A stretch of DNA of 64,000 nucleotides from Paracoccus spongiarum (GTDB lineage Bacteria; Pseudomonadota; Alphaproteobacteria; Rhodobacterales; Rhodobacteraceae). Under the pieces are notes generated by a model. It did not search any database. It was not told where the DNA came from and saw nothing but the letters and a program-made list of their open reading frames with translations. The position numbers were made by a program, and so were the translations under genes. The DNA is taken from NCBI RefSeq assembly GCF_030732095.1, contig NZ_JAVAMQ010000016.1:1-64000 (forward strand). The letters are read 5' to 3'. This document shows positions 28,548-35,998 of the stretch, piece by piece. Each line of letters starts with the position of its first letter. Position 1 is the stretch's first letter.

Positions 28548-29207
28548 CTACATGCGTGTCCACGGCTTCACCCTTGGCATCGCCTCCGTCACCTCGATCT
28601 CCCGCAGCATCCCACCCGCGATCAGCCCGTCGCGGATCCAGCTCAGCGCCTGCCACCAGTCGTCATAGGCGCGGTGGGCGGCTTCGATCTGCCGGGGATG
28701 GGGCGTGAAGGTGACGGGGCAGGCCAGGATATCGACGCTGCGCCATTTGCCGCGGGACAGTACCCGCGCCGTGCCGACGACCGCGGTCGCTGCACGTTCC
28801 CCATGCTGGTTGCGCTTCACCTCGACCGGCACGCAACGCGGCACGGCGCCGGGCATCCAATCGGGTGTCAGCCCGGCGCGGGCCAGTTCCGCGACGCGGA
28901 TCGCCATGCGCCTGCCGCCGAGACTGTCGGGCATGCCAGCCACGCAGGCAGCGATCACCTCGGCATCCTCGTGGGTGTAGCTGCCGATCTTATACTGGCC
29001 GCCATCGATCCTGCAGCCCAGCGCGGCGCGTTGCAGCAGGACATGTTCCAGCCCGTAGCCGTAGCTTTCGCCGGTTTTCTCGTCCGGCACGGGCAGTTCC
29101 AGCTGCGCCTTTTCGACCCGGAACGCCCATTCCAGCGCCGCCTGCACGCCCAGCGCGCGTTTTGCCCGTCCGCCACCCGCGCGGCCGATCCGCCCCTGAA
29201 TGCTCAT
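28548..29207 (-). CDS. Conserved phage early protein, unknown function
   Basis: 219 residues, no domain recognised. Sequence is soluble alpha/beta (ALEWAFRVEKAQLELPVPDEKTGESYGYGLEHVLLQRAALG; EAAHRAYDDWWQALSWIRDGLI). Its ATG overlaps, as ATGA, the stop of the alternative frame of the cytosine methyltransferase gene just upstream, so it belongs to the phage early operon. It is the last gene of that run before the RES-Xre insertion. Confidence 0.7.
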   Translation of the reverse strand: MSIQGRIGRAGGGRAKRALGVQAALEWAFRVEKAQLELPVPDEKTGESYGYGLEHVLLQRAALGCRIDGGQYKIGSYTHEDAEVIAACVAGMPDSLGGRRMAIRVAELARAGLTPDWMPGAVPRCVPVEVKRNQHGERAATAVVGTARVLSRGKWRSVDILACPVTFTPHPRQIEAAHRAYDDWWQALSWIRDGLIAGGMLREIEVTEAMPRVKPWTRM

Positions 29208-29993
29208 GGCTGCATTCCTTCAAACAGGGACATCTGCTCCGGGCGCTGGTCCTGATCCGCCGGTCGCCAGATCCATTGGCCCGAGGCCATGGGCAGTTGC
29301 GAGAGCGCGCCACGCATGTGCTGCTGCCAGCGGATGAACTCCGTTGCCGAGCAGGCGCAAAGCGCGTGTCCGATGGGCCAGCCCATCAGCCATCCGACGA
29401 AGAGCGGGTTCAACCGCCGTCGCGCCCGGCCCTTCAGGATCCGCCGCGAGACAGCGCGCCCATGCGAGGCAATCATCGAAGCCCAGAGCCGGCGCGAGAT
29501 CGGGGCGTGCGGCGAGGATGGCAGCCCATGCGGCATGATCGCCGGGGCCGGGCGGGTAAAGCCCTGTTCCGCCCGGTAATGCAGGATATCCATCCGGCTC
29601 TTGCCATCCGCCCGGGTGATGCTGGCCTCCGAACTGCCCTTCCAGTTCTGCGCGGCCGGGGTCGGCCATTGCGTCTCCGGAGGCGCCCAGTTTTGCGCAT
29701 CTCGCGCCAGGCAACGGTTGCCTGCCTTCGGCCCCGGAATCTGACCCGCCCCCCGAGGGCTGACATCGTGCGCCTGCGGTGTCGTCCACCATTGCGCCGC
29801 CTGCGCGGGCAGGGGCGGCGTGCCGCCCGCGCCATAGCTCTGACCCGGTCCGCCCTTCGCCCCATCGCTGGCCTTCGGCGTCGACCAGCTGGCAATGCCC
29901 AGCGCCAGCGCTTCCGCCTTGCGGGTGAAATCGCTGTTCCCCGCCGGGTTGTAGGTTCCGGTGCCGGGATGCAGGCTCATCGGTGTGGGCCAG
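29204..29993 (-). CDS. Second, protein-like frame overlapping the methyltransferase target region
   Basis: One frame further on, about 261 codons stay open from about 29993 to TGA at 29204. It encodes repeated W-(P/S/T)-T-P units (SSWPTPMSL, SWSTPKASDGAKGG, WWTTPQAHDVS, QWPTPAAQNWKGS) and NPLFVGWLMGWPIGHALCACSATEFIRWQQHMRGALS, which as I recall forms the genuine C-terminus of many phage DNA methyltransferases. Its stop overlaps the next gene's start as ATGA, the usual coupling signal. The whole frame is open back to 30496. A +1 frameshift from the methylase N-terminus would create a fusion. Expression is unproven. Confidence 0.45.
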
Positions 29994-30500
29994 GATGAAT
30001 ATCCGCAGCCGCTGGTGCGGCGCACCGACTTCTGCCGCGCTGAACAGACCCGCCGCAGGCGTGTAACCCAGTTCCCAAAGCTCTCGGAGCACGGTTTCGA
30101 GGCCGAGGGTGACGTGACCGGCGACGTTTTCGAGAAAGACCCATTCGGGGCGGCATTCGGCGATGACACGGGCGACCTCGGGCCAGAGGTGGCGGGGATC
30201 GTCCGCGCCGCCACGCTTTCCGGCGGCGCTGAAGGGCTGGCAGGGATATCCGGCCAGCAGAGTGTCGAAGGCGTTACGGAAGGGGCGGGCATCGAAAGAC
30301 CGCAGGTCGTCCCAGATCGGGGCCGGGGCGAAATACCCCGCGCGCTGGGCGGCGATGAGGACGGATCGGGGCCAGTCCTCCCATTCAACGAAGGCGCGGG
30401 TATGATATCCGGGTTCGGCGAGCATGAGGCCCAGATCCAGACCTCCGCCGCCTGCGCAGAGGGACAGTCCGTGCCGGGGACGTGACACCATGGCATTCAC
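29220..30500 (-). CDS. Phage C5-cytosine DNA methyltransferase
   Basis: 426 residues from GTG at 30500, which overlaps the previous stop (GTGA). Motif I is SLCAGGGGLDLGL (13-25), motif IV GYPCQPFS with catalytic Cys87, motif VI FLENVAGH (122-129), motif VIII VGAPHQRLRIFILA (158-171), and near the end motif X RLLGNGVHPLAAAHAWRAL. Residues 172-340 are repeats of (V/M)(V/A)D(A/P)xG, the variable target region. The same region is also open and protein-like in the next frame (see the entry at 29204). It probably protects phage DNA from host restriction. Confidence 0.85.
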   Translation of the reverse strand: MNAMVSRPRHGLSLCAGGGGLDLGLMLAEPGYHTRAFVEWEDWPRSVLIAAQRAGYFAPAPIWDDLRSFDARPFRNAFDTLLAGYPCQPFSAAGKRGGADDPRHLWPEVARVIAECRPEWVFLENVAGHVTLGLETVLRELWELGYTPAAGLFSAAEVGAPHQRLRIFILAHTDEPASRHRNLQPGGEQRFHPQGGSAGAGHCQLVDAEGQRWGEGRTGSELWRGRHAAPARAGGAMVDDTAGARCQPSGGGSDSGAEGRQPLPGARCAKLGASGDAMADPGRAELEGQFGGQHHPGGWQEPDGYPALPGGTGLYPPGPGDHAAWAAILAARPDLAPALGFDDCLAWARCLAADPEGPGATAVEPALRRMADGLAHRTRALRLLGNGVHPLAAAHAWRALATAHGLGPMDLATGGSGPAPGADVPV

Positions 30501-31462
30501 AGCACCCCTCGTTCACGCAGGCGCTGGGCGGTGACCAGACCTCTCTCAAGCATGGCATTGCGCACGGCGTTGGAGATGGCGTTGGAGGGCAGGTAGCCCT
30601 CGCCATTCACCATCCCGGCGTAGAAACTGGCGATTTCGTCGAGGCTGGCCCGTGGGGCGTCGGCAGATTTGGATTTGGGCTTGCGGCGGTGATCGCCATC
30701 GGAGGGAGCCGGTGCTTTGGCCGTGCGTGCCGCCCGTTCCATCAGCCGGTCCAGCGCTCTCGGCCCGTCCGGCGGCTCGGGATGGGTGTTCCGGCTGTCC
30801 CGGGCGACCGCGACGATCCGGTCCTCGGTCAGCCCGAGATCGGTGATCCAGCGGCGGACATGTTCACGGGCTGGCCAGCCCTGCCACCAGGCGGACAGGG
30901 CGGCGTCGGCGTCCAGGCCCAGCGCATCGAGCAGCTCGTCGAAAAATTCTTCAAATCGATCCTCGCGCGCTCGCGCGTCCTCCTCCTCCTTTACTGGTTT
31001 CCTTAAAGGTTCCCTTACAGGGTTAGTCTCCGGATTCCGGAGATGGCTTTCGGCAAAATCCGGAGATGGCTTTGCCGAAAATCCGGAGATGGGCCCATGT
31101 CCGGAATCCGGAGTTGGATCGCCGCCCGGTTCGTCTTCTGGCCCCTCATCGCCATCTCCGGTTTCCGGAGACGGGTCTTGCGGAAAGCCCGGCTCAAAGC
31201 CCAGGATGTAGCGGGTGGCCTGACGCTTGTGGGTGCGGGGATCATGCGTGCGGACCCGGTAGATCAGGCGTCGTTCTTCCAGTTTGATGAGATGTTCGTT
31301 CAGCGCCGAGACCGACATCTCGGCATCCTCGGCCAGCCGCACCTGTGTCGGAAAGCAGCCGAAATCGGGATTGTGGCGATCGCAGAGATGCCAGAGCACG
31401 ATCTTTGTGGCAGGCTTCAGCCCGCGCTGCTGGATGGCCCAGTTGGTGGCGGCATGGCTCAT
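30497..31462 (-). CDS. Phage replication protein with N-terminal winged helix
   Basis: 321 residues. Residues about 10-90 are an HTH_36-type winged helix (KIVLWHLCDRHNPDFGCFPTQVRLAEDAEMSVSALNEHLIKLEERRLIYR). Residues 95-160 are a Pro/Glu/Ser-rich linker encoded by repeated DNA (31029-31174). The C-terminal part (SAWWQGWPAREHVRRWITDLGLTEDRIVAVARDSR, DEIASFYAGMVNGEGYLPSNAISNAVRN) probably contacts host replication proteins. The arrangement recalls lambda O, whose gene contains the origin. It overlaps neighbours on both sides by four bases. Confidence 0.75.
   Translation of the reverse strand: MSHAATNWAIQQRGLKPATKIVLWHLCDRHNPDFGCFPTQVRLAEDAEMSVSALNEHLIKLEERRLIYRVRTHDPRTHKRQATRYILGFEPGFPQDPSPETGDGDEGPEDEPGGDPTPDSGHGPISGFSAKPSPDFAESHLRNPETNPVREPLRKPVKEEEDARAREDRFEEFFDELLDALGLDADAALSAWWQGWPAREHVRRWITDLGLTEDRIVAVARDSRNTHPEPPDGPRALDRLMERAARTAKAPAPSDGDHRRKPKSKSADAPRASLDEIASFYAGMVNGEGYLPSNAISNAVRNAMLERGLVTAQRLRERGVL
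31029..31174. repeat. Iteron-like repeats inside the replication gene (possible phage origin)
   Basis: Five copies of a unit around TCCGGAGATGG or its near-palindrome CTCCGGATTCCGGAG: about 31029-31046, 31059-31069, 31082-31092, 31100-31117 and 31155-31174. The first three are spaced 22-23 bases apart, about two helical turns. Location inside an initiator gene is as in lambdoid origins. Confidence 0.65.
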
Positions 31463-31854
31463 GGTGCGGCCCTCCGGGCGGAGGTGGCAATGCGGGTGGC
31501 AAACCCGTGATCGGCCAGAGCGGTCAGCGCATCGTCGAGAGACCGGACCAGCGCCCAGCCGAAACCTTGCGCCATCACCGCGTCGCGGAAGGCTTCCTGT
31601 GACGGGCGCAACCGGCCTTTCGAGGCTTTCAGCTCCAGAAACAGCAGGCGACCGTCGCAGAGGACCATCAGATCGGCGAAACCGGCATGAACGCCCATGC
31701 CGACGAGGATCGCCTGCCGCTTCGCGCCGCGCGGTCCGGGCTCGGTCACCTCATTGGCGCAATGATGGATAATGGCGGTGCGGGGCAGGATCTGGCGCAG
31801 GCTGCGGACCACCGCACGCTGCAGATCGGCTTCGGGGGTGCCGCGGCGCTTCAT
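31459..31854 (-). CDS. VRR-NUC domain nuclease
   Basis: 131 residues. PEADLQRAVVRSLRQ at the start, GFADLMVLCDGRLLFLELKASKGRLRPSQEAF (D..ExK of the PD-(D/E)xK fold) and a final helix define a stand-alone VRR-NUC protein. Such proteins are frequent in phage early operons and probably process branched DNA. It overlaps both neighbours by four bases. Confidence 0.88.
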   Translation of the reverse strand: MKRRGTPEADLQRAVVRSLRQILPRTAIIHHCANEVTEPGPRGAKRQAILVGMGVHAGFADLMVLCDGRLLFLELKASKGRLRPSQEAFRDAVMAQGFGWALVRSLDDALTALADHGFATRIATSARRAAP

Positions 31855-32108
31855 GGCTGCACCTCGCGGTTACGGTGATCATCGTGATCACCGTCATTCC
31901 GTCGGCCGCGAACCGGCTGTCGGGCATCGACGATCAGGCGCAGCAGTCGAGCCTCTTCGCGCTCCGCTTCGGTCGCGCCGTGGCGGGCCAGCACCTCGCA
32001 GGCGATGGTAACGAGGCGGTCGCTGTGATGGGCGGCATCGGCAATGACGGCGCGGGCCTCGGCGACACGGTCGGCGGGCCAGTCGGGCGTATGGATCAGA
32101 TCGGTCAT
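31851..32108 (-). CDS. Small phage early protein, unknown
   Basis: 85 residues, mostly helical in the first 60 (DRVAEARAVIADAAHHSDRLVTIACEVLARHG) and polar Arg/Asp/His-rich at the end. It shares bases with both neighbours (four with VRR-NUC, one with the excisionase-like gene), which supports it as a real operon member. No family recognised. Confidence 0.6.
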   Translation of the reverse strand: MTDLIHTPDWPADRVAEARAVIADAAHHSDRLVTIACEVLARHGATEAEREEARLLRLIVDARQPVRGRRNDGDHDDHRNREVQP

Positions 32109-32365
32109 CAGCGACGGCCTCCGGCGCGGCGGCGGCGTGGTGCAGCCTGTTCCTGCTCTTCCAGCCAGTCCTCGACGGCGGCGCGGCGGTAATAGACCTT
32201 TCGGCCCGCACGGACGCAGGGTGGTCCCATGCGCTGGGCCTCCCAGCGGCGCAGCGTGTCGACCGAGAGGCCCAGTTCGGTGGCGAGGTCCAGTCGGCTA
32301 ATCCAGCCGCTCATCAGGGTTCGGGGTTTTGCGGTCGGTTCCGGCATCGATCCGAGATGCGGCAT
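32108..32365 (-). CDS. Excisionase-like MerR/HTH_17 DNA-binding protein
   Basis: 85 residues from ATG at 32365 (GGAG seven bases ahead); the frame is open to 32641 but the upstream part falls in a repeated leader. The core SRLDLATELGLSVDTLRRWEAQRMGPPCVRAGRKVYYRRAAVEDWLEEQE is a textbook helix-turn-helix_17 (AlpA/Xis) domain with the YRR...DWL wing. Divergent from the integrase, it is expected to direct excision and repress early genes. Confidence 0.82.
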   Translation of the reverse strand: MPHLGSMPEPTAKPRTLMSGWISRLDLATELGLSVDTLRRWEAQRMGPPCVRAGRKVYYRRAAVEDWLEEQEQAAPRRRRAGGRR

Positions 32366-32411
32366 CGGGGTCTCCATCATTGTTGTGGAGGCGATTGAGC
32401 GCAGATGCCGA

Positions 32412-32858
32412 GGGGTGGCGGCGAGGCGGAGGGTGGCACAAAGATTGCCGTCTTCGTGCCACCCCATGTTTTGCTGGGTTTGAGGGGTTTTGCCGGGCAG
32501 AGCGGGGCAGGATGGCCACCGCTGCCGATCAGCGCTGGATTGACGGCAAAGCGGCAAACGCCTGCGAACAGCAGTATTGGCCTGCATTGACCGGCATTGA
32601 CGGGCAAAGAGGGGGTGGCATCCGGCACGACACCGCGCCACCCATTGATATCATTCGGGATTTACAAATTCGTCTCTGCGAGACTGGCAAAGATGCCCGT
32701 TCTTGATGGCGATTCCGGTGATGTGGCTGAGATCAGGCAGGGACGTGGCACCCGGTCATGGGGCCGCAGAACGCTACCCAGCGCCGAAAACCCCAGCAAA
32801 ACAGGGGGTGGCGCGAGGATGGCGACGTTTATGCCACTCTCCGCCTCGCTGCCACCCA
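32412..32858. repeat. 67-base inverted repeat between excisionase and integrase
   Basis: Arms 32412-32478 and 32792-32858 are reverse complements with 11 mismatches (about 84% identity). Read in the two divergent frames the arms encode the related peptides GWHEDGNLCATLRLAAT and GWREDGDVYATLRLAAT upstream of the annotated starts. The 313-base spacer holds no clear gene. The repeats could be paired leaders, integrase/excisionase binding regions or two small RNAs. Confidence 0.75.
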
Positions 32859-32928
32859 CGTTCCCATGCTTCGCTTGATAGAGCCGCGCAACCACGCCTC
32901 ATGTCGGATGCCAGAAGGACCGAAAACC

Positions 32929-34194
32929 ATGCCCGAACGCATCAAGCTGACCGAAAAGATCCTGCGCGAGGCCGAGCCCGTGCCGGGTCGGGATTATCAG
33001 ATCTTCGACAGTGAGATGCGCGGATTCGCGGTCTGCATCTATCGCGGTGGCGGGCGCGCCTTCACGCTGGATTACCGCCATGCCGGGCGACAGCGCCGGA
33101 TGACTTTCGGGCGTTGGCCCGACTGGTCGGTCTCGGCGGCGCGGGAACGCGCCCGGGAACTGCGCCGGGAAATCGATGCCGGGGCGGATCCCTTGGCCCT
33201 GCGCGAGGAGAAGCGCGAGGCGCCGCGCGTCGACGATCTGATCAAACGCTATTGCGCCGAGCATCTGCCGAAACTCTCGGAACGCAGTCAGGCCGACCAG
33301 CGCTCGGTCATGGCGAAACTGGTGGCACCTCGTTGGGGACGCAAGCTGGTGTCGGACATCACCCAGAGCGATGTGGACAGGCTGTTGACGCAGATCGCCG
33401 AGGGCCGGGCAAGGCCGCACAAGGCAAAACCCAACAACCGGGCGCGCAAGTTGCAGGGGCCGAAACCCACACCGGTCCGCGCCAACCGGGTTGGCGAGAT
33501 CATTCGAAAGATGTTTACGCTGGCGGTGCAATGGGGCTGGTGCGAGGACAATCCTGCCCAACGCTTTCATCGCCGAACGGAAACTCCGCGCGAGCGGTTC
33601 CTGTCCAAGGAGGAAATCGCCAAACTGGCTGCGGCGCTGGATGCCGCCCAGGATCGGCGCGCGGCTGATATCATCCGGCTCTGCATGCTGACCGGCGCCC
33701 GGCTTGGGGAGGTGCGGCAGGCCCGCTTCGAACAGTTCAATCTCGAACAGATGAGTTGGTCGAAACCGCCTGCCATGACGAAACAGCGCCGCGCCCATCG
33801 GGTGCCGATTTCCGACGAGACCGCTGCCGTCGTGCGGCATCGGCTGATGCTGGTGCCGAAGGGCGTGCCGTGGCTCTTTCCGGGCGACACACCGGGCCAG
33901 CCGGTGCAGGAGGTGCGCCGCTTCTGGGCGCGGGTGCAGAAGAACTGCGGGCTCGAAGATGTCCGCATCCATGACCTGCGCCATACCTTCGCCTCGCTTC
34001 TGGTCAGCGGCGGCGCCTCGCTGGAAATGATCGGCAAATTGCTCGGGCACAGCCAGATGCAGACGACGCTGCGCTATGCCCATCTGATGGATTCGCCGCT
34101 CCGCGCCGGGGTCGATGCCGTGGCCAGCGCCTTCCGTCCAAAGCCGCGGCTGGTGCATGATGCCGGGAATGGCTCGGATTACCGCTCTGCCTGA
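32929..34194 (+). CDS. Tyrosine recombinase, prophage integrase
   Basis: 421 residues from ATG at 32929 (an in-frame ATG at 32908 is the alternative). Residues about 10-95 are the DUF4102-like arm-binding domain (EMRGFAVCIYRGGGRAFTLDYR), 100-215 the SAM-like core-binding domain, and 225-400 the catalytic domain with Arg258 (TGARLGE), His348 and Arg351 (HDLRH), His374 (LLGHSQ) and the nucleophile Tyr383 (LRYAH). It is complete. An attachment site based on tRNA-fMet lies 3.1 kb downstream and is the most likely partner. Confidence 0.92.
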   Translation: MPERIKLTEKILREAEPVPGRDYQIFDSEMRGFAVCIYRGGGRAFTLDYRHAGRQRRMTFGRWPDWSVSAARERARELRREIDAGADPLALREEKREAPRVDDLIKRYCAEHLPKLSERSQADQRSVMAKLVAPRWGRKLVSDITQSDVDRLLTQIAEGRARPHKAKPNNRARKLQGPKPTPVRANRVGEIIRKMFTLAVQWGWCEDNPAQRFHRRTETPRERFLSKEEIAKLAAALDAAQDRRAADIIRLCMLTGARLGEVRQARFEQFNLEQMSWSKPPAMTKQRRAHRVPISDETAAVVRHRLMLVPKGVPWLFPGDTPGQPVQEVRRFWARVQKNCGLEDVRIHDLRHTFASLLVSGGASLEMIGKLLGHSQMQTTLRYAHLMDSPLRAGVDAVASAFRPKPRLVHDAGNGSDYRSA

Positions 34195-34218
34195 CCGGCC
34201 CATCGCCGACCATCGCCA

Positions 34219-34818
34219 TCACGCTTCCTCGCGCCGCAGCGCTTTCCACACCGGCGTGATCCGCCTCCGGATGCTGCGGCCGTCGGGAATCCGCTCGCCA
34301 TCGGTCTGATTGGCAAACCAGTCCTGCATCTCGGCGATCAACTCCGCCTGCGTCGCGGGCAAGCCATCGTCATGGATGCGCAGGATCAACGCGACATTCA
34401 TCCCCTCCCAGTCATAGGGCGTCGCTGCGCCGGGCCCGGTTGCGACCCGGCGCACCATGTCATTCTCGTCTTCGAAGGCATGAACTTCGTCTGCCAGGAT
34501 CAGCATATCGGCGATCGCCACCGGCACGCCGCCCACCGGATCGGTGATCGGCAGCCAGTCCTCCCGGTCGATGGGCTGGATGCGGCGCATGACACCTTCC
34601 GTCGGACCGGTACCGCAGCGGCGGAACAGCGGCAGCAACTCCATCGGTGAAAGGACCACCTTGCCTGCCACGGCATCCTGCCCACAGCGGACCATGGCGA
34701 TTCCCGTCACGATCCGAAACCGGCCTGCGTCCGCCCATCCCGCGATATCGGCGATATTGCAGCCCCAGCGGGCGGTGACTTCATGCAGGGTGTAATGCGT
34801 GCGCGGCGGCAGGGCCAT
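34219..34818 (-). CDS. Conserved protein of unknown function beside the integrase
   Basis: 199 residues. The N-terminus LHEVTARWGCNIADIAGWADAGRFRIVTGI looks like a DNA-binding HTH; the C-terminus (WEGMNVALILRIHDDGLPATQAELIAEMQDWFANQTDGERIPDGRSIRRRITPVWKAL) has the appearance of a small effector helical domain found in other Rhodobacteraceae proteins. It is convergent with the integrase, 24 bases away. A regulator of the element is possible but not shown. Confidence 0.6.
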   Translation of the reverse strand: MALPPRTHYTLHEVTARWGCNIADIAGWADAGRFRIVTGIAMVRCGQDAVAGKVVLSPMELLPLFRRCGTGPTEGVMRRIQPIDREDWLPITDPVGGVPVAIADMLILADEVHAFEDENDMVRRVATGPGAATPYDWEGMNVALILRIHDDGLPATQAELIAEMQDWFANQTDGERIPDGRSIRRRITPVWKALRREEA

Positions 34819-35505
34819 GGTCTTATCCTCTTCCGTTTCTGCAGAGGATTGCCGTCGCTCAAACCCGGTGCATCCCGCGCCCGAAGGTGCGGGGGAAGTG
34901 GAATTGGCGGCAATAAGGGCAGGGCGCTTCCTTGCGCCCGATCTCCTGTCCCTGAGCTATATTCCGATGAGGCTGCTATGCTTGCGGTTGAGCTTGATTC
35001 TCCTCTTGCGCGTGGTTTTGCATCGTTCGGTCGGCGGGAACAAGACAAGAACATGCGTTACCTTGCAAACATGTGGATGCTGTCGCGACGTCGTTCGGAG
35101 GTGGCGTTCAACCTGAATTGACACGAAGCTGCAGGCGCCCAACGACGGTTTGCCTACTATATTGTGTGTTTTTTTGGCGAGTTTCACATATCTAATTCGC
35201 TGGTGGCGAACAAAGCTCTTGATTTGGCGAACTGGACCATCTATTTTGCGATCAATGCTCAGGTGAGAGATAGCTGCCATAGGCTGATCGGTTCGCCGAT
35301 CGAGGGGGCTTCGGCCTCTACCCACTTCGGGGCGTGGCGACCGCATCCGCGCGATGCGATCCACGACGACGACCCGACGACTTAAGTCCGCAGCTCGCGT
35401 TGCGGCACGGGGATACCTAGGAGATAGCCTCTGCCCTGATTGCCTCTTGGGAAGGCGGCACACTCGTCGGGATGGTCCCGGCGAGGAAGCCCAGGAGGTT
35501 GCGAC
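34819..35505. other. Noncoding region before the reverse-transcriptase locus
   Basis: No frame here has a convincing ribosome site and protein character. Composition drops (AT-rich 34960-35230). A ten-pair hairpin (35463-35472 with 35476-35485, one G-U, three-base loop) stands just before the small-peptide gene, and CCTAGGAG at 35416-35423 pairs with CTCCTAGG at 35655-35662. The region is where a template RNA of a retron-type system would be sought; I cannot delimit one. Confidence 0.45.
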
Positions 35506-35649
35506 ATGGGAAATAAACCTGTGAAGCCCCTGAGCACCGGGCAGTGGATCCGTCGCTGGATTCGGCGCGTTCTTCGGAAACGTCGGACCCTGATGGTCGC
35601 GTTCTGGATGGTGAAAGCCATCGTGTATCTGGCGCGACTGTTATTCTGA
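35506..35649 (+). CDS. 47-residue cationic, membrane-active-looking peptide
   Basis: ATG at 35506 has AGGAGG seven bases ahead. Residues 13-29 are an Arg/Trp-rich amphipathic stretch (QWIRRWIRRVLRKRRTL) and 30-47 a hydrophobic helix (MVAFWMVKAIVYLARLLF). Such a cationic-plus-hydrophobic layout is common in small membrane toxins. It is the first frame of the HTH-reverse transcriptase locus, 40 bases before the HTH gene. Whether it is an effector, or the segment is instead structured RNA, is open. Confidence 0.5.
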   Translation: MGNKPVKPLSTGQWIRRWIRRVLRKRRTLMVAFWMVKAIVYLARLLF

Positions 35650-35689
35650 GACGGCTCCTAGGTGTTCAACTGCTGAGGATGGGAAAACA

Positions 35690-35998
35690 ATGCTGAACGA
35701 AGCTCTTCGCCTGGTCCGGGTCTACCACGACCTGTCGCAGGCTGACGTGTCCGAGCGCGTCGGGCTTTCAAAATCATATGTTTCGGAAATCGAAAGCGGT
35801 GAAAAGAACGTCTCGCTGGCGGTTCTCGAAAAGTATTCTACTGCTTTCGACATTCCGATGTCGTCGTTGATGCTCTTCGCGGAGCGAGTGGAGGGTGCAG
35901 GAAAGGCCGATGCCATTCGGGTATACGTTGCTGACAAAGCCCTGAAGATGCTGGATTGGGCTGCGACAATTTCCGAGTATCGTGGGGCAGGAAGGTGA
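35690..35998 (+). CDS. Xre-family HTH regulator of the reverse-transcriptase locus
   Basis: 102 residues. Residues about 5-60 (LRLVRVYHDLSQADVSERVGLSKSYVSEIESGEKNVSLAVLEKYSTAF) are a typical Cro/C1 helix-turn-helix; the C-terminal 40 residues are helical. Its stop overlaps the likely GTG start of the reverse transcriptase (GTGA), so the two proteins are made together. It may regulate the locus or be its effector-associated subunit, as in retron types with HTH partners. Confidence 0.88.
   Translation: MLNEALRLVRVYHDLSQADVSERVGLSKSYVSEIESGEKNVSLAVLEKYSTAFDIPMSSLMLFAERVEGAGKADAIRVYVADKALKMLDWAATISEYRGAGR

Noticed and set aside
28338..29998. Long plus-strand frames across the phage early genes
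   Set aside because: Arg/Pro/Ala-rich low-complexity translations, antisense to methyltransferase and neighbouring genes; no ribosome sites.
32899..34203. 434-codon minus-strand frame opposite the integrase
   Set aside because: The integrase frame carries all catalytic residues; the opposite frame has no recognisable protein character.
34957..35463. 168-codon minus-strand frame in the noncoding region near the RT locus
   Set aside because: Arg/Ser-rich sequence with no family, no ribosome site and overlapping the region of hairpins; more likely noncoding.
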